A stretch of DNA of 64,000 nt. Origin: Sphingomonas panni. GTDB lineage: Bacteria > Pseudomonadota > Alphaproteobacteria > Sphingomonadales > Sphingomonadaceae. The stretch covers positions 62,001-126,000 of the forward strand of contig NZ_JAKREU010000001.1 in assembly GCF_022664435.1 (NCBI RefSeq). The letters run 5' to 3'. The notes below the pieces were generated by a model. It was not told where the DNA came from and did not search any database. It worked only from the letters and a program-made list of their open reading frames with translations. Every line of letters begins with the position of its first letter. The stretch's first letter is position 1. Below, piece by piece: positions 52,104 through 62,152 of this stretch. The translations under genes and the position numbers were made by a program.

Positions 52104-52819
52104 CGGTTTTCCCGGCGATCGACCTGAAGGGCGGACAGGTCGTCCGTCTGGCGGAGGGCGACATGGACCGCGCCACCGTCTATGGCGACGATCCGGCGCA
52201 TCAGGCGACACTGTTCGCCGATGCCGGCGCGGATCATCTGCACGTCGTCGATCTCGACGGGGCGTTCGCCGGCCAGTCGGTCAATGGCGATGCGGTCGCC
52301 GGCATCCTGAAGGCGTTTCCCGGCCGGGTGCAGCTGGGCGGTGGCATCCGCAACCGCGCCAATGTCGACCGCTGGCTCGACCTGGGCGTTGCGCGGGTCG
52401 TGATCGGTACCGCCGCGCTGGAGGACCCCGATTTCGTCCGCGAAGCTGCTGCCGCCTGTCCGGGGCAGATCGTGGTAGCGGTCGATGCGTGGGACGGCAT
52501 GGTCGCGACGCGGGGCTGGGCCGACGTCTCGACCGTTTCGGTCACCGACCTCGCCCGCCGGTTCGAGGATGCCGGGGTCGCCGCCGTCCTGTTCACCGAT
52601 GTCGGGCGCGACGGGATGCTGAAAGGCTGCAATGTCGAGGCGACCGCCGCGCTCGCCGCGGCCGTATCGATCCCGGTCATCGCCAGCGGTGGCGTGGCGG
52701 GAATCGAGGATATCCATGCGTTGAAGGGCAAGGCGGGGATCGAGGGCGTCATTACCGGCCGCGCGCTGTATGACGGTCGCCTCGACCTTGCCGAAGCGAT
52801 CCGGGTCGCCGCCGCATGA
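52091..52819 (+). CDS. hisA: ProFAR isomerase
   Basis: (beta/alpha)8 isomerase of 242 residues. Aspartates in FPAIDLKGG (residue 9) and [10 protein letters not shown] are the acid/base pair; GGGIR and ASGGVA form phosphate sites. Overlaps hisH by 13 bases and hisF by 4. Confidence 0.95.
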   Translation: MASLTVFPAIDLKGGQVVRLAEGDMDRATVYGDDPAHQATLFADAGADHLHVVDLDGAFAGQSVNGDAVAGILKAFPGRVQLGGGIRNRANVDRWLDLGVARVVIGTAALEDPDFVREAAAACPGQIVVAVDAWDGMVATRGWADVSTVSVTDLARRFEDAGVAAVLFTDVGRDGMLKGCNVEATAALAAAVSIPVIASGGVAGIEDIHALKGKAGIEGVITGRALYDGRLDLAEAIRVAAA

Positions 52820-53577
52820 CGGTGCGGGCGCGGGTCATCCCCTGCCTCGACGTCCATGCCGGGCGGGTGGTGAAGGGCGTGAACTTCGTCGACCTGCGCG
52901 ATGCGGGCGATCCGGTCGAACAGGCACGCGCCTATGACGCCGCCGGCGCGGATGAACTGACCTTCCTCGACATCGGTGCCAGCCATGAGGGGCGCGATAC
53001 GATCATCGACGTGGTGCGCCGTACCGCCGAAGTGTGCTTCATGCCGCTGACCGTCGGCGGCGGAGTGCGTTCGCCCGACGATGCCCGCGCGCTGCTGCTG
53101 GCCGGGGCCGACAAGGTCGCGGTGAACTCCGCCGCCGTGGCGCGGCCCGAACTGGTCGCCGACATCGCCGACCGCTTTGGCAGCCAGTGCGTTACCGCCT
53201 CGGTCGATGCACGGCAGGTCGATGGCCATTGGGAAGTCTTCACCCATGGCGGGCGACGGGCGACAGGGATCGATGCGGTCGAACACGCGCTGAAGCTGGC
53301 GAAGCTGGGCGCAGGCGAGTTGCTGGTCACGTCGATGGACCGCGACGGGACGCGCGACGGCTACGATCTCGACCTGATCCGCACGATTGCCGATGCGGTG
53401 TCGGTGCCGGTGGTGGCGTCGGGCGGCGTCGGCACGCTCGATCATTTGGTTGCGGGCGTGACGCAGGGTCATGCGAGCGCGGTGCTGGCGGCGTCGATCT
53501 TCCATTTCGGCGAAGCGTCGGTGGCCGACGCACATGCTGCGCTCGCGGCGGCGGGGGTGCCGGTCAGGTCGCACTGA
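52816..53577 (+). CDS. hisF: Imidazole glycerol phosphate synthase, cyclase subunit
   Basis: (beta/alpha)8 cyclase of 253 residues with [17 protein letters not shown] at the start, catalytic aspartates in CLDV and SMDRDGT, and phosphate sites TVGGGVRS and ASGGVG. The start overlaps the hisA stop. Confidence 0.96.
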   Translation: MTVRARVIPCLDVHAGRVVKGVNFVDLRDAGDPVEQARAYDAAGADELTFLDIGASHEGRDTIIDVVRRTAEVCFMPLTVGGGVRSPDDARALLLAGADKVAVNSAAVARPELVADIADRFGSQCVTASVDARQVDGHWEVFTHGGRRATGIDAVEHALKLAKLGAGELLVTSMDRDGTRDGYDLDLIRTIADAVSVPVVASGGVGTLDHLVAGVTQGHASAVLAASIFHFGEASVADAHAALAAAGVPVRSH

Positions 53578-53636
53578 AGCTCCTCCCCGGCACGGGCAGG
53601 ATTTTCAGGTCGGGCAAAACCCCGTACAGCCGCCCC

Positions 53637-53792
53637 ATGGCCACGACCGCCCTTGCTGCCGCGCACTCCGGCATCGCCCCCCAACGCGAAGGCTTTGCCT
53701 TTTCCGACGTCGCGACCTTTGTCGCATTCGTCTTCATGGTGGTGCTGGCGCGGCGGGCGATCCGCAATCGGCACCGTAGCAAGAAAGACTGA
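53637..53792 (+). CDS. Small membrane protein between hisF and hisE (51 aa)
   Basis: One membrane helix (VATFVAFVFMVVLARRAI) and a basic end. It lies in the his operon, one base before hisE. The gene is small, but its frame and position support it. Function unknown. Confidence 0.5.
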   Translation: MATTALAAAHSGIAPQREGFAFSDVATFVAFVFMVVLARRAIRNRHRSKKD

Positions 53793-53793
53793 C

Positions 53794-54111
53794 ATGGACG
53801 CCTTCGATCGGCTCGAATCGGTGATCGCCAGCCGGATCGGCGGGGACCCGACCCAATCCTATGTCGCCAAACTCCACGCACGCGGCGTTCCCAAAATCGC
53901 GCAGAAGGTCGGCGAGGAAGCGGTCGAATGCGTCATCGCGGCGTGCGGCAACGATCGCGCCGGCCTGATCGGCGAGGCTGCCGACCTGCTGTTCCACCTC
54001 ACGCTCTTGCTGCAGACGCAAGGCATCGCGCTCGACGATGTCCGCGCCGAACTGACCCGTCGCGAGGGCCAGTCGGGCATCGCCGAAAAGGCATCCCGCC
54101 CCAAGGAGTGA
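53794..54111 (+). CDS. hisE: Phosphoribosyl-ATP diphosphatase
   Basis: Step two of histidine synthesis. The 105-residue protein has the helical MazG-like core with GEEAVECVIAA near residue 48 and EAADLLFHL near 70, the metal-binding acidic residues. No hisI is fused to it. Confidence 0.94.
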   Translation: MDAFDRLESVIASRIGGDPTQSYVAKLHARGVPKIAQKVGEEAVECVIAACGNDRAGLIGEAADLLFHLTLLLQTQGIALDDVRAELTRREGQSGIAEKASRPKE

Positions 54112-54116
54112 TTCCC

Positions 54117-54494
54117 ATGCCGATCGACGCAACCCGGCCCTATGACGACGACAACATCTTCGCCCGCATCCTGCGCGGCGAGATTCCGGCCAAGCGGGTG
54201 TACGAGGACGATTTCGCCCTCGCCTTTCACGACATCGCCCCGCAGGCGCCGGTCCATGTGCTGGTGATCCCCAAGGGCCGCTATGTGTCGTGGGACGATT
54301 TCGCGGCGAAAGCGCCCGATGCCGAGATCGCCGGATTCGTCCGCGCCGTGGGCCATGTCGCCCGCGCGGAAGGGCTGGTCGAACCGGGCTATCGCCTGCT
54401 CGCCAATATCGGGGGGCATGGTGGGCAGGAGGTGCCGCATCTCCACGTTCATCTGTTCGGTGGCCGACCGCTGGGACCGATGCTGTCGCGATAG
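54117..54494 (+). CDS. hinT: HIT-family nucleotide hydrolase
   Basis: The 125-residue protein has FARILRGEIPAKRVYEDD at the start, HVLVIPKG near 45 and the HIT triad PHLHVHLFGG near 110. HinT removes groups from AMP-N conjugates. Five bases after hisE, so in the same operon. Confidence 0.92.
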   Translation: MPIDATRPYDDDNIFARILRGEIPAKRVYEDDFALAFHDIAPQAPVHVLVIPKGRYVSWDDFAAKAPDAEIAGFVRAVGHVARAEGLVEPGYRLLANIGGHGGQEVPHLHVHLFGGRPLGPMLSR

Positions 54495-54601
54495 GACAGC
54501 TTTATTACACGAAAGGAATTGCGCGGGCCGTATTTGCGGGTAGGTTTACGCCTTTGTAATCCCGCGGCCCCGCAAGAAGGTGCCGCGTCTGGGGGGCCTG
54601 C

Positions 54602-56140
54602 ATGATTTTTGGCCGTATCAAGCCACTCGATGCGATCCTAGCGACCGCTGAGAAGAAATCGCTTACCCGCACCTTGGGTGCGTTCCAGCTGACGATGCTG
54701 GGCGTCGGGGCCATTATCGGCACCGGCATCTTCGTCCTTACCGCCGAAGCCGCGCAGAAGGCCGGGCCGGGTATGATGATCTCGTTCATCATCGCCGGCG
54801 CGGTCTGCGCCGTCGCCGCGCTTTGCTATGCCGAAATGTCGTCGATGGTCCCGGTGTCGGGATCGGCCTATACCTACAGCTATGCCGTGATGGGCGAGAT
54901 GCTGGCCTGGATGGTCGGCTGGGCACTCGTGCTCGAATATGCGGTGGCGGCCGGCGCGGTGTCGGTCGGCTGGTCCGGCTATTTCGTCGGCCTGCTCAGG
55001 GAATTCGCCGGCATCGACCTGCCGACCGCGCTGACGCTCGGTCCGATCGACGGCGGCATCATCAACGTGCCCGCCTTCATCATCGCCCTGCTCGTCACCT
55101 GGCTGCTGGTGATCGGGACCAAGGAATCGGCGTTCATCAACGCGATCCTGGTCGCGGTGAAGATCGGCGCGCTGATCCTGTTCTGCGCGCTGGCACTGCC
55201 GGTGATGCAGTCGAAGAATTTCGAACCCTTCATGCCGCTGGGCTTCGGCGGCGTTTCGGCGGCGGCGGCATCGATCTTCTTCGCCTATGTCGGGTTCGAC
55301 GCGGTATCGACCGCGGCGGAGGAGACGAAGAACCCGCAACGCAACATGCCGATCGGCCTGATCGGCAGCCTTGCGATCTGCACCATCTTCTACATCCTCG
55401 TCGCCGCCGGCGTCATCGGCACGGTCGGCGCACAGCCGCTGGTCGATGCAGCGGGCAAGGGCATTGCGCCCGGCAGCACCGAACTGGCCGCCGCCTGCGC
55501 CAATATCGGCAGCCAGGCCGTCGTCTGTTCGAAGGAAGCGCTGGCGTGGACGCTGCGCGAAATCGGCTGGCAGCAGGTCGGCAACCTGATCGGCCTTGCC
55601 GCAGGGCTGGCGCTGCCCAGCGTCGTGCTGATGATGATGTTCGGCCAGACCCGCATCTTCTTCGTGATGAGCCGTGACGGCCTGCTTCCGGCAAAGCTGT
55701 CGAAGGTCCATCCGAAATACGGCACGCCGCACGTCGTGACGATCATCACCGGCGTGTTCGTCGCGTTCTTCGCCGCGCTGTTCCCGGTGGGGGCACTGGC
55801 CGACATCTCGAACTCGGGCACGTTGTTCGCGTTCGCCATGGTCGCTATCGCGGTGATGGTGCTGCGCAAGACCGACCCGGATCGTCGTCGCCCGTTCCGT
55901 ACGCCGGCCGTCATGATCGTCGCCCCGCTGGCGGTAGCCGGCTGCGTCTATCTGTTCTTCAGCCTGTCCTTCTATACGCTCGCGCTGTTCTTCGGCTGGG
56001 CGTTCGTCGGGCTGCTGGTGTATTTCGGCTACAGCAAGTCGCGCAGCCATGTCGGTCGCGGCATCGTCGACACCCATGAAGACGATGCGGGCGTGCCGCC
56101 GCTGCCGGTACCGCCACTGCCGGGTGGTCCGAAGGACTGA
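54602..56140 (+). CDS. APC-family amino-acid permease
   Basis: The 512-residue protein has 12-14 membrane helices. The conserved TMLGVGAIIGTGIFVLTAEA near residue 30 and FFAYVGFDAVSTAAEETKNP near 230 are typical of the cationic amino-acid transporter group (YfnA/CAT type). It has a proline-rich C-terminus. Substrate not readable. A clear terminator follows. Confidence 0.9.
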   Translation: MIFGRIKPLDAILATAEKKSLTRTLGAFQLTMLGVGAIIGTGIFVLTAEAAQKAGPGMMISFIIAGAVCAVAALCYAEMSSMVPVSGSAYTYSYAVMGEMLAWMVGWALVLEYAVAAGAVSVGWSGYFVGLLREFAGIDLPTALTLGPIDGGIINVPAFIIALLVTWLLVIGTKESAFINAILVAVKIGALILFCALALPVMQSKNFEPFMPLGFGGVSAAAASIFFAYVGFDAVSTAAEETKNPQRNMPIGLIGSLAICTIFYILVAAGVIGTVGAQPLVDAAGKGIAPGSTELAAACANIGSQAVVCSKEALAWTLREIGWQQVGNLIGLAAGLALPSVVLMMMFGQTRIFFVMSRDGLLPAKLSKVHPKYGTPHVVTIITGVFVAFFAALFPVGALADISNSGTLFAFAMVAIAVMVLRKTDPDRRRPFRTPAVMIVAPLAVAGCVYLFFSLSFYTLALFFGWAFVGLLVYFGYSKSRSHVGRGIVDTHEDDAGVPPLPVPPLPGGPKD

Positions 56141-56167
56141 TCGGCAACGCCGCCACGATACGGAAAA

Positions 56168-56199
56168 GGGCCGGGGAATCGCTTCCCCGGCCCTTTCTT
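56168..56199. terminator. Bidirectional terminator between permease and adenosine kinase
   Basis: An 11-bp stem GGGCCGGGGAA / TTCCCCGGCCC with loop TCGC, A-tract before and TTTCTTCTT after. It serves both convergent genes. Confidence 0.9.
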
Positions 56200-56222
56200 C
56201 TTGTCGGCGACGGGCTGGCGGA

Positions 56223-57224
56223 TCAGCCGCCCAGCTTGTCCGCCATCAGCTTGGTCAGGTCGACCTCGGGCCGCGCGCCATAGTGCGAGATGATCTCAGC
56301 CGCGCACAGCGCACCCAGCTTCAGCGAGCGTTCGATGTCGTAGCCGTGCGACTGGCCGTGCAGGAAGCCGGCGGCGAACAGGTCACCCGCACCGGTGGTG
56401 TCAACCACGCGCTCGATCGGCTGGGCGGGCACGCTGGTACGCACACCATCGGTCACCGCGATCGCGCCATGTTCGCCGCGGGTCACGACCAGCACCGGCA
56501 CCTGGGCTGCGATCCGCTCCACCGCCGCGTCGAAATCCTCGACCTGCGCCAGTGCGACCAGTTCGTTTTCGTTGGCGAACAGGATGTCGACCTGTCCCTC
56601 GGCGATCAGGCTGCGGAAATCGTCGCCATGGCGCGAGATGCAGAAGGTGTCCGACAGGGTGAAGGCGACCTTGCGCCCCGCGTCGCGCGCGATGCGGATG
56701 CCGGCGCGCATCGCGGCACGCGGCTCTTCGGGGTCCCACAGATAGCCTTCGAGATACAGGATCGCGCCGCTGGCGATCAGGTCGGCGTCGAGCGCGGCTT
56801 CGGGCAGGAACTGCGACGCGCCGAGGAAGGTGTTCATCGTGCGCTGTCCATCGGGCGTCACGAAGATCAGGCAGCGGGCGGTGGTCGGCTCGCCGGCGCG
56901 GACCGCGGTGTCGAACCGGACGCCGGCGGCGCGGATATCGTGCGCGAACACCGCGCCCAGCTGGTCATCGGCGACCTGTCCGATGAACCCGGTCTTGCCG
57001 CCCAGCGCGGCGATGCCGGCAACGGTGTTCGCGGCCGACCCGCCCGATACTTCGCGGCCCGGACCCATCTTGGCATAGAGCGCATCGGCATCGGCGGGCG
57101 AGAAGACGAGCTGCATCGACCCCTTGGTCATGCCCTCCGCTGCGAGGAAGGCGTCGTCCGACTTGGCGAGAATATCGACGATGGCGTTGCCGATCGCAAC
57201 GACGTCGAGCGTGGGCTGGGTCAA
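56223..57224 (-). CDS. Adenosine kinase (PfkB family)
   Basis: The 333-residue sugar kinase has SGGSAANTVAG near residue 60 and the PfkB signature DTTGAGDLFAAGFL near 290 with the catalytic aspartate. The overall match to adenosine kinase comes from FVTPDGQRTMNTFLG and the anion hole. TTG start with GGAGA before it. It would make AMP from adenosine. Confidence 0.88.
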   Translation of the reverse strand: MTQPTLDVVAIGNAIVDILAKSDDAFLAAEGMTKGSMQLVFSPADADALYAKMGPGREVSGGSAANTVAGIAALGGKTGFIGQVADDQLGAVFAHDIRAAGVRFDTAVRAGEPTTARCLIFVTPDGQRTMNTFLGASQFLPEAALDADLIASGAILYLEGYLWDPEEPRAAMRAGIRIARDAGRKVAFTLSDTFCISRHGDDFRSLIAEGQVDILFANENELVALAQVEDFDAAVERIAAQVPVLVVTRGEHGAIAVTDGVRTSVPAQPIERVVDTTGAGDLFAAGFLHGQSHGYDIERSLKLGALCAAEIISHYGARPEVDLTKLMADKLGG

Positions 57225-57360
57225 TCAAGGTCTCCGAAGAAGGTCGCCCGGCGATGGCGCACGGGCATTGCCTTGCGCGTTAGCCAGCGGCGCGCGTGCT
57301 AGCAAGCGTGCCGCCGTCGGGGCGTTGACGTGCCCCGTCCGCGCTACCATCGTCCGGCGC

Positions 57361-58059
57361 ATGATCGAAAGCTTCTTCCTGTCCGTCGCACAGCTTGGCG
57401 ACCGGGCGTTCCTGCGGGTGCTGGCCAAGTCGCTGGCGTTGACCCTCGTGCTGTTGGCGTTGGTCGGTGCGGGGCTGGCATGGGGGGCGCGCTGGATCGT
57501 GACCGACTGGTTCGTCCTGGGCGACGATGCCGGCACGCTGGCGATCATCGCCGCAGTCATCGTCGCGATCGGGCTTGCCTGGCTGCTGTTCCGGATCGTC
57601 GCGATCGCGGTCATCGGCCTGTTCGCCGACGAAGTGGTCGAGGCGGTCGAGGCGAAACATTATCCCGCCGCACTGGCGACCGCCCGACCGGTACCGATCG
57701 GCCGGTCGCTGGCGATGGGGGGCAAGTCGATCCTGCGGACGATCGCGGTCAACCTGTTCTTCGTACCGCTCTATCTGCTGCTGCTCGCCACCGGTATCGG
57801 GACGGCGGCGGTGTTCTTCGTCGTCAATGGCTGGCTGCTGGGGCGCGACCTGTCCGACATGGTCGCCGCACGCCACCTGCCCCCCGCGGCGATGCCTGCC
57901 GAGCGAAGTGCTAGCGGCGGACGGCGGTTTCTTCTGGGCCTGATGGGAACCGGATTGCTGGTGATACCGTTTGTGAATTTCGTTGCGCCGCTGATCGGCG
58001 CAGCGATGGCGACGCATGGCTTTCATCGACGCCGGAACAAGGGGGGTGGGAATGCGTAG
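57361..58059 (+). CDS. EI24/CysZ-like membrane protein
   Basis: The 232-residue protein has four to five membrane helices and the family features SFFLSVAQLGDRAF at the start, SILRTIAVNLFFVPLYLLLL in the middle and NFVAPLIGAAMATHGFHRRR at the end. CysZ members carry sulfate; this one is not next to cys genes. Confidence 0.82.
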   Translation: MIESFFLSVAQLGDRAFLRVLAKSLALTLVLLALVGAGLAWGARWIVTDWFVLGDDAGTLAIIAAVIVAIGLAWLLFRIVAIAVIGLFADEVVEAVEAKHYPAALATARPVPIGRSLAMGGKSILRTIAVNLFFVPLYLLLLATGIGTAAVFFVVNGWLLGRDLSDMVAARHLPPAAMPAERSASGGRRFLLGLMGTGLLVIPFVNFVAPLIGAAMATHGFHRRRNKGGGNA

Positions 58060-58429
58060 CGTTGGGATCAGCGTAGGCTTGGCGCTGGCCGTCTCCGCCT
58101 GCGCCACGCCCGGTCCCGTCGTGCGCCAGAATGCCCTGCCCGTCCCGCCCAAGCCCAGCTACGGCACGATCGGCCTCGAACGCGTGATGGGCCAGAATGC
58201 CAATGCATTGACCCAGTTGTTCGGCCAGCCGCTGCTCGACCTGACAGAAGGGGCGGGTCGCAAGCTGCAGTTCGGATCGAACATCTGCGTTCTCGATGCC
58301 TATCTCTATGCCCCGCAGCAAGGCGGCGTGCCGGTCGTCAGTCATGTCGATGCGCGCCAGCGTAGCGGCGCACCGATCGACCGCGCCAGCTGTGTCGCGG
58401 CGCTCACCCGGCGCGATGGAGGGCGCTAG
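58052..58429 (+). CDS. Small lipoprotein (125 aa)
   Basis: Signal peptide with lipobox VSAC (cysteine near residue 17), then a conserved-looking YGTIGLERVMGQNANALTQL and DLTEGAGRKLQFG, as in SmpA-like small proteins. The start overlaps the EI24 gene end. Likely in the periplasm; function unknown. Confidence 0.75.
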   Translation: MRSVGISVGLALAVSACATPGPVVRQNALPVPPKPSYGTIGLERVMGQNANALTQLFGQPLLDLTEGAGRKLQFGSNICVLDAYLYAPQQGGVPVVSHVDARQRSGAPIDRASCVAALTRRDGGR

Positions 58430-58560
58430 TCTCCGGCCATGCGACGGCAGGGACGCGACCGACCATCCCATTGCGCGAACACCCATCTGATGGGGCATCA
58501 CGCCCCAACGCCCGTCGACAGGCGTCCTTCCCAATTCGACAGACAGGAACTCGCTTGACC

Positions 58561-59601
58561 ATGCCGACGATCGTACCCGTCATTCTCTCCGGCGGATCGG
58601 GAACCCGCCTGTGGCCGATGTCGACCCCGGAAACGCCCAAGCAGATGCTGGCGCTGACGGCGGAGGCAACGATGCTGCAGCTGACGGCCACGCGCGCCAT
58701 CGGCGACGGGTTCGCCGCGCCGATCGTGGTCGCCAATACCCGCCATGCCGACATGATCGACAGCCAGCTGGGTGCGGTCGGCGCCACACCGAGCGCGCTG
58801 ATCCTCGAACCCGCCGGACGCAATACGGCACCGGCGATCGCACTGGCGGCGCTGGCGGCGGAGACGCCCGACGCGGTGCTGCTGGTCATGCCGTCGGACC
58901 ATGTCATCGCCGACGTCGCCGCGTTCCACGTCGCGGTCCAGCGCGCGCTGCCCAAGGTGCAGGACGGCTGGCTCACCACCTTCGGTATTTCCCCTGACGC
59001 GCCGGAGACCGGCTATGGCTGGATCCAGGCCGGCGAAGAGATTGCCTACGGTGTCCACCGCGTCGCGCGCTTCGTCGAAAAGCCGCCGCTGGATGCGGCA
59101 CAGGCGATGCTGGCGGCCGGCGACCATGTGTGGAATGGCGGCATCTTCCTGTTCCGTGCCGACCGCTATCTGGCGGAACTCGGCCAGCACGAGCCGGAGA
59201 TGCTGGCCGCGTGCGAGCGGGCGATGGACAAGGCCGAGCGGACCGGCAACCGCGTCGCTCCCGATGCCGATGCCTTTGCCGCGTCCCCGTCGCAGTCGAT
59301 CGACTATGCCGTCATGGAGAAGGCCGATCGCGTCGCGGTCGTCCCCGTCGCCATGGGCTGGAACGACCTGGGCAGCTGGGACGCGTTGCACGCGATCAGC
59401 GAGCGCGACGATGCCGGCAACGCGCATCGCGGCGAAGTGCTGGCGATCGATACCCGCGACTGTCTGGTCCGGACCGACGGCGTCCGCATCCGCATGGTCG
59501 GCGTGTCGGACCTGATCGTCGTCGCCAGCGGCAACGACCTGCTGATCCTGCCGCGCGGACAGAGCCAGAGCGTCAAGAAGCTGGTCGAGGCGCTTAACTA
59601 A
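58561..59601 (+). CDS. manC: Mannose-1-phosphate guanylyltransferase
   Basis: It makes GDP-mannose from mannose-1-phosphate and GTP. The 346-residue protein has the nucleotidyltransferase signature LSGGSGTRLWPMS near residue 12, EPAGRNTAPAIALAAL near 85, MPSDHVI near 115 and VEKP near 170. It lacks the isomerase domain of bifunctional ManC/AlgA. The next gene supplies its substrate. Confidence 0.92.
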   Translation: MPTIVPVILSGGSGTRLWPMSTPETPKQMLALTAEATMLQLTATRAIGDGFAAPIVVANTRHADMIDSQLGAVGATPSALILEPAGRNTAPAIALAALAAETPDAVLLVMPSDHVIADVAAFHVAVQRALPKVQDGWLTTFGISPDAPETGYGWIQAGEEIAYGVHRVARFVEKPPLDAAQAMLAAGDHVWNGGIFLFRADRYLAELGQHEPEMLAACERAMDKAERTGNRVAPDADAFAASPSQSIDYAVMEKADRVAVVPVAMGWNDLGSWDALHAISERDDAGNAHRGEVLAIDTRDCLVRTDGVRIRMVGVSDLIVVASGNDLLILPRGQSQSVKKLVEALN

Positions 59602-59655
59602 TCCCGGTGGAGCGGCCACCATGCCGCCCCGCCCCATCCCCCATCGGAGTATGAT

Positions 59656-60402
59656 ATGAAGCAACTGGTAGCCTTCGACCTCGATGGCACGCTGGCCGAG
59701 AGCAAGCAGCAACTGACCGAAGCGATGGGCGAGGCGCTGGCCGACCTGCTGGGCGTCGCGCATGTCGCGATCATTTCGGGCGGCGACTGGCCACAGTTCG
59801 AAAAGCAGGTCGCAACCCGCCTGCCCGAACGCGCCGACCTGTCGCGGCTGTGGATGATGCCGACCAGCGGCACCAAGCTCTACACCTGGGGCGATGGCCG
59901 CTGGAACACGGTCTATGCCGACCTGTTCGACGACGCGACCAAGGCGAAGATCCTCGAGGCGTTCGACGCCGCGCTGGAAGCGACCGGCTTCGTGCCCGAA
60001 CAGACTTGGGGCGAGCGGATCGAGGATCGCGGCAGCCAGATCACCTTCTCGGCGCTGGGACAGCAGGCCCCGATCGACGCCAAGGAACATTGGGACCCCA
60101 AGTTCGAGAAGCGCAAGATCATCCAGGCCGACCTGAAGCAACGCCTGCCAGGCCTGTCGATCAATATGGGCGGCGCGACGTCGATCGACATCACCAAGGA
60201 AGGCGTGGACAAGGCGACCGGCCTCGCCAAGCTTGCCGACATCAGCGGCATCGCCACCGACGACATGCTGTTCATCGGCGATGCGATCTTTCCGGGCGGC
60301 AATGATTACGCGCCGAAGGCCGCCGGCATGGACACGGTCAAAATCCGCGATCCGCAGGAAACGCTGGCCGTGATCGAGGCGATCGTCGCCTGCCAGAAGT
60401 GA
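59656..60402 (+). CDS. HAD-type phosphomannomutase
   Basis: The 248-residue HAD-IIB protein has FDLDGTLAES at the start (nucleophile Asp and acid Asp), GGATSIDITKEGVDKATGL near 175 and GDAIFPGGNDYAPKA near 215. These are the features of eukaryote-type alpha-phosphomannomutase, which interconverts mannose-6- and mannose-1-phosphate. It is 54 bases after manC, so the pair makes GDP-mannose. A general sugar phosphatase is the alternative. Confidence 0.88.
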   Translation: MKQLVAFDLDGTLAESKQQLTEAMGEALADLLGVAHVAIISGGDWPQFEKQVATRLPERADLSRLWMMPTSGTKLYTWGDGRWNTVYADLFDDATKAKILEAFDAALEATGFVPEQTWGERIEDRGSQITFSALGQQAPIDAKEHWDPKFEKRKIIQADLKQRLPGLSINMGGATSIDITKEGVDKATGLAKLADISGIATDDMLFIGDAIFPGGNDYAPKAAGMDTVKIRDPQETLAVIEAIVACQK

Positions 60403-60450
60403 CCGCGACACCCCCTGCCCCGCCAGTGTGCAGGGCAGGGTTTGCGGGCC

Positions 60451-60470
60451 AAAGTTCACGAAGTTCACAC
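60451..60470. repeat. Tandem AAGTTCAC element, copy B
   Basis: AAAGTTCACGAAGTTCACAC, 48 bases after the phosphomannomutase stop. It differs from copy A (48081) by one base and both have a C before and a T after. Confidence 0.6.
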
Positions 60471-60698
60471 TTGTGCAATGTTGGCGACGCGCGCGCATCT
60501 CGTGGGCCTGTCGAATTGGCTGCACTTGCCCCGACTACGCTCAGGACGTGGACCAACGCTCTGCCACACCACCTTGCCGGTAGGAAAGCCAAGTAATTTC
60601 TTAACCCGGATGCCGGATCCCATGTTCCACGACGGTAAGATCCTGATTGCAATGGCCAGTCCCGGCCATGGTGCAGCAGGCACGCGGAGATATGGCAG

Positions 60699-61796
60699 AT
60701 GTTGCGTTCGGTCCTCTTCATGGCGCTGCTGACCGGCGCGGCGACGGCACAACCGACACCACAGGCAATCGTCGATTATGATCGACCACCACCACGATTT
60801 GGCAACGTGGCGAAGGAAACCCATGTCACCCGGGGCGATTTGGTTCGGATCGATCAGCGGGTCATTCCCGCGCACACGCAGATCACCATCCTTCGACAGC
60901 TATACACGCGAACGGGCCAGCCATTCACGTTCGAAACGACCCGATCGGCGGACGGGCACTTGATCGGTGCGCGCATCGCGGACGACCCGCTTTTCGCACC
61001 TCCGGCCAAGACCCTTCGTCAATCGGCAGGCCCGCGTGAAAGGCATGCAGGTGAGCTATGCCAGCCATGGACGGTGAGCCAAAGGACATCGGACGGCTCA
61101 ATGTTCCAGCAGGCCGGCTGCACCACCGCCGACGGTATCGAACTGTCACGCAAAAAAGGGGTCATTGACGCCATATCCGCAACCAACGTGCGTCGGACCG
61201 CGGTAAGCGCCGGCGCGGTACGCTTGCCGTTCGAGACACTCGACACGACGCTACTGGTCCGGCAGGAAGCTGGGAGCGATCACCGATCCGACTACGAGCT
61301 TGTGTTGGCTGACCGTCATGGCGCGACGGTATTGCAGCGGCGAAGCGGCAACTGGCTCTACATTGAGGAACGCGTTGGTCAGGTGCGCACCATATCAGTC
61401 CGTAACCTCTTGACGGGCGTAGAAATACGCTATTCAAGAAACAGGAACGGTCGACGGGCATGGATGTGGTCGCGATCCTTTGCGCCCACCGTCCGCCCTG
61501 CCGCGAAGCCAGACAAGGCCACGTCGGCAGCAACGCGGCAAGAAACGATCCTGGGCGAGAAATGCAGCTGGCAAAATGCATGGCCCGGTGTGATCGTCTT
61601 CGACGGCAGCAAAAGCGACTGCCGCACCGCCGATGGAGTCGTGCTCGCCAGCGTGGAAACCAGCATGGGCAGCATGACGCACTTCACGGCGACTTCGCTG
61701 TCGCGACGAACCCAGCCGTTATCCGCAATCAAACTTCCGGCGGAAGTGACCGATCGTGCCGCATGGGAACTGGGGGACGCGCAACCGGTTCGATAG
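60699..61796 (+). CDS. Predicted secreted protein (365 aa)
   Basis: A signal peptide (LRSVLFMALLTGAATAQ) and a beta-rich mature part with three cysteine pairs of the form GELCQPW...QQAGC, GEKCSWQN...SDC. The two halves look like a duplicated module (each with 'C-x-W' and 'C-x-T/R-x-DG'). GGAGA precedes the ATG. Codon use is less extreme than the neighbours. No family recognised. Confidence 0.65.
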   Translation: MLRSVLFMALLTGAATAQPTPQAIVDYDRPPPRFGNVAKETHVTRGDLVRIDQRVIPAHTQITILRQLYTRTGQPFTFETTRSADGHLIGARIADDPLFAPPAKTLRQSAGPRERHAGELCQPWTVSQRTSDGSMFQQAGCTTADGIELSRKKGVIDAISATNVRRTAVSAGAVRLPFETLDTTLLVRQEAGSDHRSDYELVLADRHGATVLQRRSGNWLYIEERVGQVRTISVRNLLTGVEIRYSRNRNGRRAWMWSRSFAPTVRPAAKPDKATSAATRQETILGEKCSWQNAWPGVIVFDGSKSDCRTADGVVLASVETSMGSMTHFTATSLSRRTQPLSAIKLPAEVTDRAAWELGDAQPVR

Positions 61797-62152
61797 GGCC
61801 GCTTTCCGCCCGATAACCACGTCGATGACCACGCAACATTGGTCCCGGATACTTGTCGGCGTGACGGTGGCGATCACCGGGCCGTTGCACGGGACCGTAC
61901 GGGGATAAGTGGTTCCGTCGTCAGCAGCGTAGTCAGGCCAATCTGATGGCGCGCTGGGCGACAATGATCGAGGGTCGCCGTGGCGGACATGGTGGTACGG
62001 TATCATCCCGTCGCGTTCGTGCTGGCGGAAATCGGTGACGGCTCCCGTTTGATTGCCGGCGCCGCGCGTGTCGGCGGCGCTCCGTCAATCCGTTCAGGAG
62101 GGCGGAACATGCAAGGGCCACGACTACCCCTGGGCCGCGCCCCCAAGCAAAA
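61797..62152. other. Intergenic stretch without a supported gene
   Basis: About 350 bases between the secreted protein and the acnA terminator. Short frames exist on both strands but lack ribosome sites and protein-like composition. I see no RNA gene or repeat here. Confidence 0.5.
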
